A stretch of DNA of 53,414 nt from Candidatus Poseidoniales archaeon (GCA_003602575.1 QQRY01000050.1:1-53414); one strand, 5' to 3'. Counted from the stretch's first letter, positions 1 through 9,576 are shown. Numbers and translations are program-made. The notes: generated by a model from the letters alone, not told the origin.

Positions 1-128
1 TACCCTTGTGATTTTTCTTTCAGAATCTCAGTAACCGCCTAATTTTGAATAGATTGATGGGTTTAAACATTGATCCATATAGTTTCTTTTCAATTCTTCA
101 AGGGTTCTCAGTGGGTCGTATTCAACGC

Positions 129-2240
129 TCAAACAACAACATTGAGTGTTCGATCCGTCTCTTCAGGGTCGATTAACAGTGCAGCAAGCACTACGAACGT
201 CTCGAGCATGGCAGCGATGTAGAAAATAGTCTGGTAGTTGTAGCGTTCTGCGAAGATGGGCGCTAATTGGTAGCCGATGATAGCAGAGAGATTCATCATC
301 GCCATGTAACCGGTGAACTGAGTACCTCCAACTTCCGCCCAAGTCACACGCATCATTAGTGAATATGCGCAAATGGACACGATTGCCCAAAGGAAGGTAT
401 GGACGAGCCACACGAGCATCATAAACCAACCCTCACTCCACAGGTTGTCAAATGTGCCCCACGCTAAAGTGGTCAATGAAGCGCCGAGCGCTGCATACAT
501 CAGCATGGCCTTTCCACCAAACCGACGACCAAGTTCCCCACCTGCCATGGCCCCGAGCATGGTGACTATGAGAATTATACCGCCCTTCGTGGCATTGAAT
601 TCTTCTTGGCTCCAGCCCAACTCTTGGAGGAAGAGCAATGGTAGAATTGGAATTAGAATAAACGCAAGGGAAATCGTGAGGCTGACCGCAATACCTAGTT
701 GGGATGAACGAACCGAAAAGGCGGTCTTTATGTTTCTGAAAATGATGGCGAAGTCCCGCATATCATCGGCTGATTTCTCTGGCTCATCAACCACCTCAAC
801 AGCGTCGCCTTCATCCCAAGGAAAGCGCTTCTCACCAGGTCGTTCGCGCATGAACAAGGGCACAAACATTATGCTGATTAGAATGGGGATCTGGATGAGG
901 AATGCCCCTTTGATACCCACAATGCCGATGATGGTACCAAGACCTGCTCCACCGATGATGCCACCTAGCGATTTAGCCGTGAACATGTAGCTGTTGACCC
1001 GCTCAAATTCATGAGGCTGAAGTACGTCAACCGCCAAGGCATCAGTCGATACGTCTTGAAGTGCCGTGAAAACATTGTATACGAAGAATAGCGCACCGAG
1101 TAGGGAGATATTGTTTGTCAAGTCGGGTACTAACAGCATGGTGACGAGCAGTACAACCATACCAGTCTGAGCAATGATAATCCAAGGTCGACGGCGTCCG
1201 AATTCGGGTATCTGGAAACGGTCAATGATGGGCCCCCAAAAGAACTTGAATGACCATGGCAGGGTGCCGAGAGTCAGCAAGTATGCAAGGTCACCGGCAT
1301 CCGCTCCTTCAGCAGCGAGGAATGTCACCATAGTTACGGTGATGAAACCCCATGGTACGCCCTGTGCGACGTAAAGCGCGGACAGAGTGATGACTCGGGC
1401 TCGATAACTGTCGACAAGCGTCTCACCGTCCGAGGTGGATTCTTTCTCAACTACTTCATTATCCGGTTCAGAAAAATCAAGGTCGAGATGGAAACGGTCT
1501 CGTTGCCTGATCGAAATATAACCGACGAGTAAGACCACCGGGAAAATCCATGCTACGAACATGAACAGTGGCAACGAACCATCGCCAACCGCTAACACCG
1601 ATGTCTCCTCTCCATCCTCGTTGTAGACAGAAAATTCTAGCACAAGCAGGCTTACCACGGTGGCGACTTCTTCCCCGTCATCGTTATTCGAACAGAGCGC
1701 CCCGTTGAATGCCTCCGCATCGACGTTGAGGCTCAACTCATACGTCCCAAGGGCTTCCTCACCGAAGGCTAATTGTGCTTCAATTTCGCTCTTAGTCAGC
1801 CCCTCAATCACACCTGAGAGTAGTGATTGGTTGTGCCACGTGAGATTCACGTCATGGGAACCGGGATTTTCATCTGCGGCCGAAAGCGCCCACTCACCCT
1901 TGCTTGCGGAGCCGGTGATTGTATCTGGTTGATTTGCCTCGCCTCCGGTGCAAACTGGGCCGCCTGAAGATTCATCTTCACCATAACTCAAGGAAAACAA
2001 CACCCCGACAACATTTCCGCCAGCAGCTTCGATGGCATCGGCCGAAGGACCGGATTCAACCGACCACGACGCAGCCACACCGTCCTGATAATAAGCGGAT
2101 TTTGCCTCAACCTCGACGTAAGTCAGCGTGGATTCGACGACGTAACTGCTAGGCATCTCATCAGAGGAATCTTCACCACTCAAACAGCCCGAAAGAGACG
2201 TCAGCAGGACCAGCATCAACACCAAGTAAACCGGTCGCAT
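129..2240 (-). CDS. Lipoprotein-ectodomain/MFS permease fusion (AmpG-like)
   Basis: This 703-residue protein has two parts. It begins with a signal peptide ending in a lipobox (LSGC, lipid-attachment Cys19). An acidic extracytoplasmic region of about 200 residues follows, then a membrane segment near residue 230. From about residue 280 it is a 12-helix MFS permease. The loop motif FGRRRPWIIIAQ and the opening PWGF resemble the AmpG/muropeptide-type branch of MFS, but the substrate cannot be read from sequence. The usual length of such permeases is 400-450, so the N-terminal 270 residues are an addition. The gene looks clearly richer in G+C (about 50%) than the rest of the window, which suggests a different history. 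MFS membership is firm; the role of the ectodomain is unknown. Confidence 0.85.
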   Translation of the reverse strand: MRPVYLVLMLVLLTSLSGCLSGEDSSDEMPSSYVVESTLTYVEVEAKSAYYQDGVAASWSVESGPSADAIEAAGGNVVGVLFSLSYGEDESSGGPVCTGGEANQPDTITGSASKGEWALSAADENPGSHDVNLTWHNQSLLSGVIEGLTKSEIEAQLAFGEEALGTYELSLNVDAEAFNGALCSNNDDGEEVATVVSLLVLEFSVYNEDGEETSVLAVGDGSLPLFMFVAWIFPVVLLVGYISIRQRDRFHLDLDFSEPDNEVVEKESTSDGETLVDSYRARVITLSALYVAQGVPWGFITVTMVTFLAAEGADAGDLAYLLTLGTLPWSFKFFWGPIIDRFQIPEFGRRRPWIIIAQTGMVVLLVTMLLVPDLTNNISLLGALFFVYNVFTALQDVSTDALAVDVLQPHEFERVNSYMFTAKSLGGIIGGAGLGTIIGIVGIKGAFLIQIPILISIMFVPLFMRERPGEKRFPWDEGDAVEVVDEPEKSADDMRDFAIIFRNIKTAFSVRSSQLGIAVSLTISLAFILIPILPLLFLQELGWSQEEFNATKGGIILIVTMLGAMAGGELGRRFGGKAMLMYAALGASLTTLAWGTFDNLWSEGWFMMLVWLVHTFLWAIVSICAYSLMMRVTWAEVGGTQFTGYMAMMNLSAIIGYQLAPIFAERYNYQTIFYIAAMLETFVVLAALLIDPEETDRTLNVVV

Positions 2241-2364
2241 ACATTGAGGACCTCTAGGTTATCCTTCAAGATTGTTCACGGATGATTCGATAATAGACGA
2301 GGGGTTGTGCTAAACTGACACAAATACAACGGCTCAGTGGTGCATGCACGGAGATAAGTGGGCT

Positions 2365-2808
2365 CTAATCACCAATAAACCAGAAGTATCCAAAAATTAT
2401 GACGAGACTAGCAAAAAGAATATTTAAAATCATATTAGTTATCGAAAATGTATTAGATTTTCCTATTGATACTTGCCAATTCGCTTTCCCATTGTAATAC
2501 ACAGCATCAAAAACGAATGCTAAAAGTATAGAAAGGCAACAAGATGCCTCGCTCAAAAATCGTAGATATTGGTCGGCATCACCACCAATGCGTACATTTG
2601 AAAAAATAATAGATACAGTCATACCTATTCCCAACACTGCGAAAGAAAGATATCTAAAATTAAACCGTGGTCGGAATTTTTCATTAAGAATAATTACTTG
2701 TTGTTGAGGAAAAGCACCTTGAGTTTGCTGAATTTGTTGACCTAAATACTGTGGCTGGCCGTAAAATTGTGTCTGATCCTGTTCTTTAGGGTCGACACTA
2801 GGCTGCAT
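2365..2808 (-). CDS. Small hypothetical membrane protein, Gln-rich N-terminus
   Basis: I do not recognise this 147-residue protein. Residues 1-45 are hydrophilic and rich in Gln and Pro (QPQYLGQQIQQTQG), which suggests a disordered cytoplasmic tail. Three hydrophobic segments follow (about 52-70, 85-103 and 122-143), ending in FGYFWFIGD. Base composition is AT-rich like the bulk of the window and unlike the preceding MFS gene. It stands alone, with about 280 bases upstream before the divergent S9 peptidase gene. The overall architecture (Q/P-rich tail plus a few helices) recurs in small archaeal membrane proteins of unknown function. Confidence 0.65.
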   Translation of the reverse strand: MQPSVDPKEQDQTQFYGQPQYLGQQIQQTQGAFPQQQVIILNEKFRPRFNFRYLSFAVLGIGMTVSIIFSNVRIGGDADQYLRFLSEASCCLSILLAFVFDAVYYNGKANWQVSIGKSNTFSITNMILNILFASLVIIFGYFWFIGD

Positions 2809-3090
2809 ATTTTTTCCTGCAAGATTATACTATTCAATTCTAATCATCACAAAGTTTAGTCATTACTGTCTTTAATAAGATAAAAATATAATTCATACAA
2901 TCATGGTGATTGCGATTACCCTCTCCATTCTCGATTCGGTAGAAGGGCTTGTAGTGGGTCAATACAGACGCTATCTTCTGATTCGTACAACTTAATCAGT
3001 GGGCATTTCACCTATTTCAAAGAGTGCGCAGAGGTTTCAATCGCATCAATACACCCATCGATTAAAGAACCCCTCCGATATCGGTATATC

Positions 3091-4956
3091 ATGTCTCTAA
3101 CTGATGTGCAAACGGCTCATCAAGATATTAAGGGATCTTGGTCCTATGATGGTAAATCTGTTTTCTTCTTGAGAGATGATAGAGAAGGGGATGAACGTAG
3201 ATTGCAAGTATTTCAAAAAAATTTGGAATCTAATCTGCCAGCAACGATTTGTGATTTTGCTTTAGCTGAGGAAGATATATCACCCTCCGATTTTTATGTA
3301 TCTCCTCACACTCCTCATTTCGCATACATGGCTAGCGTTGGTGATGAGAAATATCGTGTCCATGTCTACAATTACAGTAATCAAACTAAGATTAACGAAA
3401 AAAGAACTCATAAAGGGAGGCAATCGTTTGGAGGCTGGACAAAATCAGGTTTCTACTTTTTTGAGTGGGCAGATGAAAATGGAGATAGTTGGAAATTTCA
3501 CGAATTTAAATTCTCTAAAGAGGTGGAGGATGAAGAAGGAGATAATGTAGGATATTTCCCCGATTTACTGGGATGTATTGAAGAGACACCAATTGTGTTT
3601 AATCGCTTTGCAAAATTCGATAATCGCATCCAGTGGAATAATCAGTCATTCACTTTTCTGAAGGAATCGGAAAAACAGGGCCGGTTGAGAGACGGAACTT
3701 CAAATGGTAAAGGGGGTTTACTTTGTATCCGAGAATGGAATCAAAGTGATGCCTCTGAGATTGTCGAATTCAGTTTGAACAATGAGGGCGAGATGGTTGA
3801 GGACATTGTTGTAAGCTCTGAAGAGATTAAGCGCTTTGTTAACAACTCTAAAAATACAGATAATCTTCGAGGGGAAATTGAGGGTTTTTTTCTTTCTGGC
3901 AAAGAAATAATAATCCATATTAATCAAGACGGAGTCAGCCAATTATACAGATATTTACTCGAAGATAATACTAATTCGCAAATCAATTTAGGAGATATTG
4001 AGGAAAAAATAGGAGCATTCTGGATTGAACATATCAGTCACGATGAGAACCATGGAATTCTCCTAACAGTATCTTCATTTTCCGCATCGCAGCACATCTG
4101 GATGTTGCCCCCATCAGACACAGAAACAAAGAGGATAACCGAACCCGCGATGACATTAGAATTGAGTGTAATTGAATCAAATGAATACACACCTACAGGA
4201 ATGCAATATTTCGAAATCATACCGAAAACCTCTACTAATAACATGGATACAATCATCTTTTTCCATGGAGGCCCTACTGTTCAAACTACCAATAAATGGG
4301 ATCGAGTGATTTCCTCTTTCTTGTCTGAGGGTTATCGAGTAATTGCACCAAATCCACAAGGCAGTATTGGACGAGGTGCCAGGTATGCTGGATTAGACGA
4401 TGGAGAAAAGCGTCATACGTTAATCGACAATGAAGTGGGCCCATTCGTTAAACAAATTTCAAACAATTCCAAATCATCAAATCTTTTCATGTATGGTGGA
4501 AGTTATGGTGGCTGGCTGGTACTCTCATTGGCTACATCTCCATGGGGGGAATTTGTACAAGCAGGCGCCTCAAGGAATGGGATTGGAGATATGATCACAT
4601 TCTTCAACAAAACCAGTCGTTGGAGAAGGGAGCATAGGGCTATGGAATATCTCGGTAGTACAGAAGGTAAAACTGAAACAGAAATTCGAGATTTGATGAA
4701 GAAAATTAGTCCGTTTGAAAAAGGATGTGATGATTTAACCTGCACTCGATTAAAGTTGTTTGTAGGGACAAAGGATTCTCGTGTCCCATCCGATTCAAGC
4801 CAAATATTTGTCAATAAAATGAATAAAAGTTATCCAGATGTTGAGATGCACCCTCCATTTGAGTACGAAGGACACAAAATTAAACGTCTAAGTAATCGTA
4901 TAGAAACAATGGAGAAGTCCTGCCAATTATTCAAGAATTCGAAGTCACAATCGTAG
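3091..4956 (+). CDS. Prolyl oligopeptidase family (S9) serine peptidase
   Basis: A 621-residue two-domain S9 peptidase, probably cytoplasmic because no signal peptide is seen. Residues 1 to about 370 form the beta-propeller that gates access in this family. Residues about 375-621 are the alpha/beta hydrolase domain, starting at a strand followed by the oxyanion-region motif HGGP. The catalytic triad is readable: Ser471 in GGSYGG, Asp562 in GTKDSRVP and His595 in YEGHK. The family cleaves short peptides, acylaminoacyl peptides or dipeptides; exact specificity is not predictable. The ATG at 3091 gives MSLTDVQTAHQ, with no obvious closer alternative. It is a monocistronic gene convergent with the HAD phosphatase. 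Confidence 0.9.
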   Translation: MSLTDVQTAHQDIKGSWSYDGKSVFFLRDDREGDERRLQVFQKNLESNLPATICDFALAEEDISPSDFYVSPHTPHFAYMASVGDEKYRVHVYNYSNQTKINEKRTHKGRQSFGGWTKSGFYFFEWADENGDSWKFHEFKFSKEVEDEEGDNVGYFPDLLGCIEETPIVFNRFAKFDNRIQWNNQSFTFLKESEKQGRLRDGTSNGKGGLLCIREWNQSDASEIVEFSLNNEGEMVEDIVVSSEEIKRFVNNSKNTDNLRGEIEGFFLSGKEIIIHINQDGVSQLYRYLLEDNTNSQINLGDIEEKIGAFWIEHISHDENHGILLTVSSFSASQHIWMLPPSDTETKRITEPAMTLELSVIESNEYTPTGMQYFEIIPKTSTNNMDTIIFFHGGPTVQTTNKWDRVISSFLSEGYRVIAPNPQGSIGRGARYAGLDDGEKRHTLIDNEVGPFVKQISNNSKSSNLFMYGGSYGGWLVLSLATSPWGEFVQAGASRNGIGDMITFFNKTSRWRREHRAMEYLGSTEGKTETEIRDLMKKISPFEKGCDDLTCTRLKLFVGTKDSRVPSDSSQIFVNKMNKSYPDVEMHPPFEYEGHKIKRLSNRIETMEKSCQLFKNSKSQS

Positions 4957-5028
4957 AATCGTACGCTGCACCGTGGGCCTGCGTAGGGACTACCGATTTA
5001 TTCGGTTAGGCACTCTTTTGAACAATAT

Positions 5029-5742
5029 CTATTCTAATATCGCTTCAACTAATGGTTGTATTGTCTCGCCGTGCATGAAAGGAGATACAACATCAGCCGC
5101 TTCTGCTACATATGCAAAAGCCCCACCTACTGCTACTGACCAATGTGCAATTTCAAACATAGACAGGTCATTAGGGGCATCACCTACACAGAGTAAATCT
5201 TCAGCAGTTAATCCTATGCGCTTAAGGATTATTTGAAGTCCAGAACCCTTGGATAATTGAGGTTCCATAAGATGTATTGCAAAACCAGTTTTAACCACTG
5301 AAAGGTGTGACCATTCACTTGAAGCAATTAATTTTTCAATCCTTTCTAAGTCCTCATTTGGCGAAAGACACCATTCACTTTCACGCCATTGATTGGTTTC
5401 AATTCCTTGCCAATTCAATCCGTCTATTTGTGTCGCCAGCCACTGTGCTGCCATTTTAGCCTCACTTCCATCGGCTCGATATTTTGTTTCACCCCAATCA
5501 GGATGCCATAATACACCACCATTTTCGCAACATATTGGTCCACTAAGGTTCAAAAATCGCCAAAGACCATATGTAATTGCTCTAACATTCCCTGTGGCCA
5601 AAATTACAGGGATCCCATTTTCTTCTAGTCGAGATAATGCTTCAATGACATTAGGATTTATTCGTTTTTTCTCGTCGGTTAACGTCCCATCAATGTCGAC
5701 CGCAACAACCTTCGGCTTCCAGTTGTCAGGTAGCCACTTCAT
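5029..5742 (-). CDS. HAD phosphatase, archaeal phosphoglycolate-phosphatase type
   Basis: A 237-residue HAD-superfamily hydrolase. Motif I is DIDGTLTDE near residue 17 (nucleophile and acid/base Asp pair), motif II is ATGN, motif III is the lysine in the KGSG stretch, and motif IV is GDAPNDLSMF. The type-II cap lies between motifs II and III. Length and motif spacing match the archaeal phosphoglycolate phosphatase/TA0175 group, a Cof-type subfamily. The likely reaction is dephosphorylation of 2-phosphoglycolate or a related small phosphoester in the cytoplasm. Sucrose-phosphate phosphatase-like activity cannot be excluded. It is convergent with the S9 peptidase and divergent from the metal ATPase. 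Confidence 0.85.
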   Translation of the reverse strand: MKWLPDNWKPKVVAVDIDGTLTDEKKRINPNVIEALSRLEENGIPVILATGNVRAITYGLWRFLNLSGPICCENGGVLWHPDWGETKYRADGSEAKMAAQWLATQIDGLNWQGIETNQWRESEWCLSPNEDLERIEKLIASSEWSHLSVVKTGFAIHLMEPQLSKGSGLQIILKRIGLTAEDLLCVGDAPNDLSMFEIAHWSVAVGGAFAYVAEAADVVSPFMHGETIQPLVEAILE

Positions 5743-5792
5743 AGTCGGTCGAAATGAATTACAGTGATGAATTTTCGCATCAATTCTAATAG

Positions 5793-5798
5793 TTATAC
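5793..5798 (+). promoter_or_regulatory. Candidate TATA box for the metal-ATPase operon
   Basis: The sequence TTATAC lies about 50 bases upstream of the ATG at 5847. An archaeal start about 26 bases downstream of the box centre would leave a leader of roughly 25 bases. A second AT-rich element (CTATATTTTA, 5829-5838) is too close to the start codon to serve a leadered transcript. Inferred from spacing only. Confidence 0.35.
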
Positions 5799-5846
5799 AC
5801 TTATCACCATGCGAGAATTGATGAAGAACTATATTTTAGTCTAAAC

Positions 5847-8600
5847 ATGGCGGAGGAAGACAAGGTCGAGAACTTCCTTTCCCTCGAGGAAGATATCCAA
5901 ATTCCAGTAGAAAATAAATCCAAAATAAAGTTACCAAAATTGGTCAAAAAGAAGCAAAAACCAGTAATTGATCAAGAATTAGAAAAAGAAATTCTTGAAG
6001 CCGAGATACTCGACGATTTAGTTGTCGAGCAACCTAGTGGTATTTTCGAAGTGGAATGGCCGCTTGTTGGGATGGATTGTCCTGATTGTGCGAGTAAAGC
6101 CTTCAATGCTCTAGATCATTTGATGCAGACAACCGAGGTCAAGGTTTCTGCAACTTCAGGCGAGGTTAGTTTGAAAGTTGATTTAGAGTATGGTCTTCTT
6201 TCACAGGTTAGTTCGACGTTAAAATCACTGGGGCATCCACCTGATGTATCATTTTACTTATTGTCAGGTGTCAATGCAAGGGTAGTTGCTAAAAGAAATC
6301 AAATTGAATTAAAGCAGGTAGAACGATTAATGCTTAGGCAACCAGGAATTTTGGATGTCGAAGTCAACAAAGATAATGAAATTCTTGTGCAATTACTACC
6401 TGCACCAAATAAGAAAATGTTAGATCTTAGAGATAGTTCATTAGAACGAATAATTGGAACAAAACCAGTGTTTACTGAAGTTTCTAGCACCCGTTTAAGG
6501 CCAGATCAATGGAGATTATTTGGTGGAGCAGTCGCTGTACCTTTGTTGTTTATTGTAATACTGGGAGAAGTTATCGGTTTGCCACCCATAGTTATCGGAC
6601 TTATCGCTTCATTAGGCATTTTTATTGGTGGCTTACAGATGTTCCACGAAGCGATTGCCAGTTTAATGTCCAGACAAATGGGATTCCAAGTATTGACTAG
6701 TATTGCAGTAATTGGAGCATCGATTCTTGGTATGTGGGAAGAGGCATTGATGGTAGTGATTCTTGTTGCTATTGCCGCCCATCTTGAAAATAGCGCTTTG
6801 GAAAATGCTCGTAATGCCATGCAAGGGGGATTGGACCGGATTCCAAGAATAGCTCGAAGAATGATTCCCAAAACAAAGATTAGCAAAGAGGTATTTAATC
6901 CAGCAGAGATATCTTTTCAAATTCAAACCACTAGTCCTTCTAACTCTCAACCGATGTTATTTAATCAGCAATCTAAGAATCTAGAAGAAAGTGAGATGAT
7001 TTCACTAGACCTTCTAAAAATAGGAGATATTGTCGAGATTAGAAGTGGAGAATTGATTCCAGCCGATGGCCAAATCATCGATGGTTATGGGGCCTTAGAC
7101 AAAGCCCCTCTAACCGGTGAATCAGCACCAGTAGAAGTGGTAGAAGGTGATGAAATTCATGCTGGGCTAATACTTGCAAGAGGGCCAGTATTGATCAAAG
7201 TAACAGCAGTGGGGGCTGATACTAGACTTTCAGGAATTATTGAAGCAGTTCATAATTTCAAAGAACAGAAACCTAAAATTCAGAATCTAATCGAAAGATT
7301 TACTTCAGTTTGGATTCCAATAGTCCTATTTGGTGCTCTTGTAGTTTGGTATTTCATGTTCCCAGCAAACGATTGGAAAATCATCCTTCTATTGTGGGTG
7401 GTAGCATGTCCATGCGCACTATTATTAGCAGCAGCAATGCCTCATGCTGCAGCATTATCACGCGCATCAAGAATGGGAGCAATAGTTAGAGGTGGAGATA
7501 TCCTAGAGCGATTATCTAAAGTAAATCATGTACTGTTAGATAAAACAGGAACTCTAACTTCTGGTAAACCAAAAATAGGCGAGGTAATAATTGCTAAAGG
7601 TAGACAGAGAAAGACCACCTTAGGACTTGCAGGTGGCCTTGAAAAAAGGTCATCTCACCCATATGCGCATGCAATATTAGAATACTTGAAAGCTGAAGAT
7701 ATTCCTTCTACTAAAGTAACCGAAATTGCAGATGTTGAAGCAGGAGTCAAAGGTACAGTTTCGGGTAAAGAAGTGTATTTTATCCGTGCTGACATGGCTA
7801 AAAAGTATAAAATCAAGGTAGGAAAAGAAATTTCATCCGCCATAAAAAAGGCAAAAGAACAAGGAAATGGAATGAGTCTATTGGCTCGAGAAGATACTGC
7901 TTTGGCATTATTTACATTCATCCATGATGATACTCGTGGAGGTAGTAAAGAGTTGATTCATGGCTTCAATAAGCGTTCAGTGTCGGTTGAAATTATATCT
8001 GGCGATCAACAATCATCAGTCAGTAATTTTGCTTCTCAGATAGGATTGGCGGACCAATCGGCTCATGGAGGATTATCTCCAGAGCAGAAGGTATCTTGGG
8101 TTGAGAAGAGATCTCAAACTCATATTACAATGATGGTTGGAGATGGATTTAACGATTCTGCAGCGCTTGCCGTTGCCGATGTTGGTATTGCGGTTGGTAC
8201 CGGCGAATCAGTTAATCTTGAAGCAGCAGATATCATGTTCCCAGGTGATGAACCGAAGATGTTACTAGAACTACATGACTTGTCTAAGAAGATGAATAAT
8301 GCCTTAATTGGGAATATAGCGATTTCAATTTTTATTACTTTAGCATTAGTAGTCGCTGTAATCAATGAATGGTATGATCAATTATGGGTAGGGGTATTGA
8401 TTCATGAAGCATCGGTATTATTGGTGATAATAAATGGTGCAAGGCTTGCTGGCAGAAATAGCATGCTAGCTATTTTATGGACTATACTCAAATCTTTATG
8501 GAATGATACTATAGCAGTATTTATTCAATTTAAGCAACATTACTTCTCTCAATCAGTTACACAAAAACCTTCAGAAAAAGATTTGCACGCGACATCTTAA
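5847..8600 (+). CDS. Heavy-metal P1B-type ATPase
   Basis: A 917-residue metal efflux ATPase. The first ~65 residues are charged and low-complexity. An HMA-type metal-binding domain follows, with GMDCPDCA (Cys78 and Cys81). Membrane helices then surround the actuator motif TGESAP, and the transmembrane metal site CPC is at 521-523. The phosphorylation site is DKTGTLT (Asp565), the nucleotide-binding HP motif is RSSHPYAH, and the hinge is GDGFNDSAA (Asp766). The last helix carries HEAS (His853), like the HEG motif of several Zn/Cd/Co pumps and unlike the Cu-pump pattern. Zn/Cd/Pb export is the best guess. About 30 extra residues (near 350-385) sit ahead of the TGES motif. It heads an apparent operon with an ArsR-like regulator 34 bases downstream. 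Confidence 0.93.
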   Translation: MAEEDKVENFLSLEEDIQIPVENKSKIKLPKLVKKKQKPVIDQELEKEILEAEILDDLVVEQPSGIFEVEWPLVGMDCPDCASKAFNALDHLMQTTEVKVSATSGEVSLKVDLEYGLLSQVSSTLKSLGHPPDVSFYLLSGVNARVVAKRNQIELKQVERLMLRQPGILDVEVNKDNEILVQLLPAPNKKMLDLRDSSLERIIGTKPVFTEVSSTRLRPDQWRLFGGAVAVPLLFIVILGEVIGLPPIVIGLIASLGIFIGGLQMFHEAIASLMSRQMGFQVLTSIAVIGASILGMWEEALMVVILVAIAAHLENSALENARNAMQGGLDRIPRIARRMIPKTKISKEVFNPAEISFQIQTTSPSNSQPMLFNQQSKNLEESEMISLDLLKIGDIVEIRSGELIPADGQIIDGYGALDKAPLTGESAPVEVVEGDEIHAGLILARGPVLIKVTAVGADTRLSGIIEAVHNFKEQKPKIQNLIERFTSVWIPIVLFGALVVWYFMFPANDWKIILLLWVVACPCALLLAAAMPHAAALSRASRMGAIVRGGDILERLSKVNHVLLDKTGTLTSGKPKIGEVIIAKGRQRKTTLGLAGGLEKRSSHPYAHAILEYLKAEDIPSTKVTEIADVEAGVKGTVSGKEVYFIRADMAKKYKIKVGKEISSAIKKAKEQGNGMSLLAREDTALALFTFIHDDTRGGSKELIHGFNKRSVSVEIISGDQQSSVSNFASQIGLADQSAHGGLSPEQKVSWVEKRSQTHITMMVGDGFNDSAALAVADVGIAVGTGESVNLEAADIMFPGDEPKMLLELHDLSKKMNNALIGNIAISIFITLALVVAVINEWYDQLWVGVLIHEASVLLVIINGARLAGRNSMLAILWTILKSLWNDTIAVFIQFKQHYFSQSVTQKPSEKDLHATS

Positions 8601-8634
8601 ACCCTAGTGGCTACTCTTCGGTTTAGGTGCGAAG

Positions 8635-9117
8635 ATGGCTAGAGTACAAGCAGACCCAATCACTGCCGCTCTTGCTCACCCTACGCGCAGGAATCTTTAC
8701 TCGACTCTCTGTGAAACAGAGGAGATGAGTACAGTTCAACTACAAAGTTCAGTCGATGTTGACAGATATAATTTATATCATCATTTGAAAAAATTAGCAT
8801 CTTTGGGGTTGGTTGAGAATCATCGGGATGTTGGCAGAGCTAGATGGTGGAAAGTAGCATCTAGAGTAGAAATGCCTGGAATAATTACAGCGGTAAAACC
8901 AATCGTGACCAAAGCAAAGTCAAATTCTCCTCCTGGTGAAATAGGGGCATTATTAGAATCCGAAAATGGAATTCATTTAATCTCATTAGAAGGCTCAAGA
9001 GACAAAATTGGAGCAAAATTATTATTCGAACAACTAGCCGACGATTTGGGTATTGAAGTCGATATCCCATGGAATTTTGTCCCTGGAACAATAGCATTGA
9101 TTGAACAGGATAAGTGA
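8635..9117 (+). CDS. ArsR-like winged-helix transcriptional regulator
   Basis: A 160-residue protein with an N-terminal winged helix: ITAALAHPTRRNLYSTL is the typical ArsR/HTH_20 opening helix, and VDVDRYNLYHHLKKLASLGLV is the recognition helix and following strand. The C-terminal ~80 residues (from about 85) are unassigned. No clear cysteine-based ArsR/SmtB metal site is visible, so direct metal sensing is not shown. It lies 34 bases after the P-type ATPase on the same strand, which fits a local regulator of that pump. The zinc-ribbon gene begins 4 bases after its stop, suggesting translational coupling. Confidence 0.8.
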   Translation: MARVQADPITAALAHPTRRNLYSTLCETEEMSTVQLQSSVDVDRYNLYHHLKKLASLGLVENHRDVGRARWWKVASRVEMPGIITAVKPIVTKAKSNSPPGEIGALLESENGIHLISLEGSRDKIGAKLLFEQLADDLGIEVDIPWNFVPGTIALIEQDK

Positions 9118-9121
9118 TATT

Positions 9122-9520
9122 ATGGATGAAGAGGAAGAAATCAGAGTCGAATCTAGGATTGCCCCTCCGCCTCTAACATGTCCAAAATGTGATGAGTTAT
9201 TACCTCCTGAATTAGGAGAGGTGAATTGTTCAATGTGTGATTCAAAAGTCAAAGTTGAACATCCAGTGACTAGAAGAAAATGGAAAGATGAAAAAGTAAG
9301 TTGTCCTGGTTGTGACAAGGTATTGGTTGTTGGAGTGGATAGTAGGCCTGCCAATATCCAATGCGCTTCATGTCAATTCGCTTTTACAGTCCACTCAAAT
9401 ATCCCTCGCGTTGAAGTTACATGCCCGGGTTGTGAAAGAAAATTAAGGATGAAAAGAAAACCTGGTAAGAGAAACATTGATTGTCCAGCATGCGATACAA
9501 AATTCAGTGTAAAATTCTAA
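9122..9520 (+). CDS. Triple zinc-ribbon protein
   Basis: A 132-residue protein made almost entirely of three zinc-ribbon-like modules, each with two CxxC knuckles: CPKC...CSMC, CPGC...CASC and CPGC...CPAC. The linkers are short and basic near the end (RKLRMKRKPGKRN). An in-frame TTG at 9101 would add seven residues overlapping the regulator's end. The ATG at 9122 is preferred because it abuts the upstream stop and begins a clean acidic N-terminus (MDEEEEIRVE). No enzyme motif is present, so the protein could bind nucleic acid or buffer metal. Its place behind the ATPase and regulator hints at a metal-linked role, which is an inference. Confidence 0.75.
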   Translation: MDEEEEIRVESRIAPPPLTCPKCDELLPPELGEVNCSMCDSKVKVEHPVTRRKWKDEKVSCPGCDKVLVVGVDSRPANIQCASCQFAFTVHSNIPRVEVTCPGCERKLRMKRKPGKRNIDCPACDTKFSVKF

Positions 9521-9538
9521 ATTACTAAACTTATTTTC

Positions 9539-9576
9539 AGCCGTTTGAAATGATTAATTTAGCCTCGAAAACGGCT
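9539..9576. repeat. Inverted repeat AGCCGTTT/AAACGGCT
   Basis: Perfect 8-base arms at 9539-9546 and 9569-9576 are separated by 22 bases. They lie just after the zinc-ribbon gene and before the coiled-coil gene. The pair could form a stem in the transcript or serve as an operator. No T-tract follows the second arm, so a terminator is not well supported. Confidence 0.4.

Noticed and set aside
2241-2364. A small RNA or tRNA between the MFS gene and the small membrane protein
   Set aside because: No cloverleaf, promoter or stable stem could be read in the ~120 bases.
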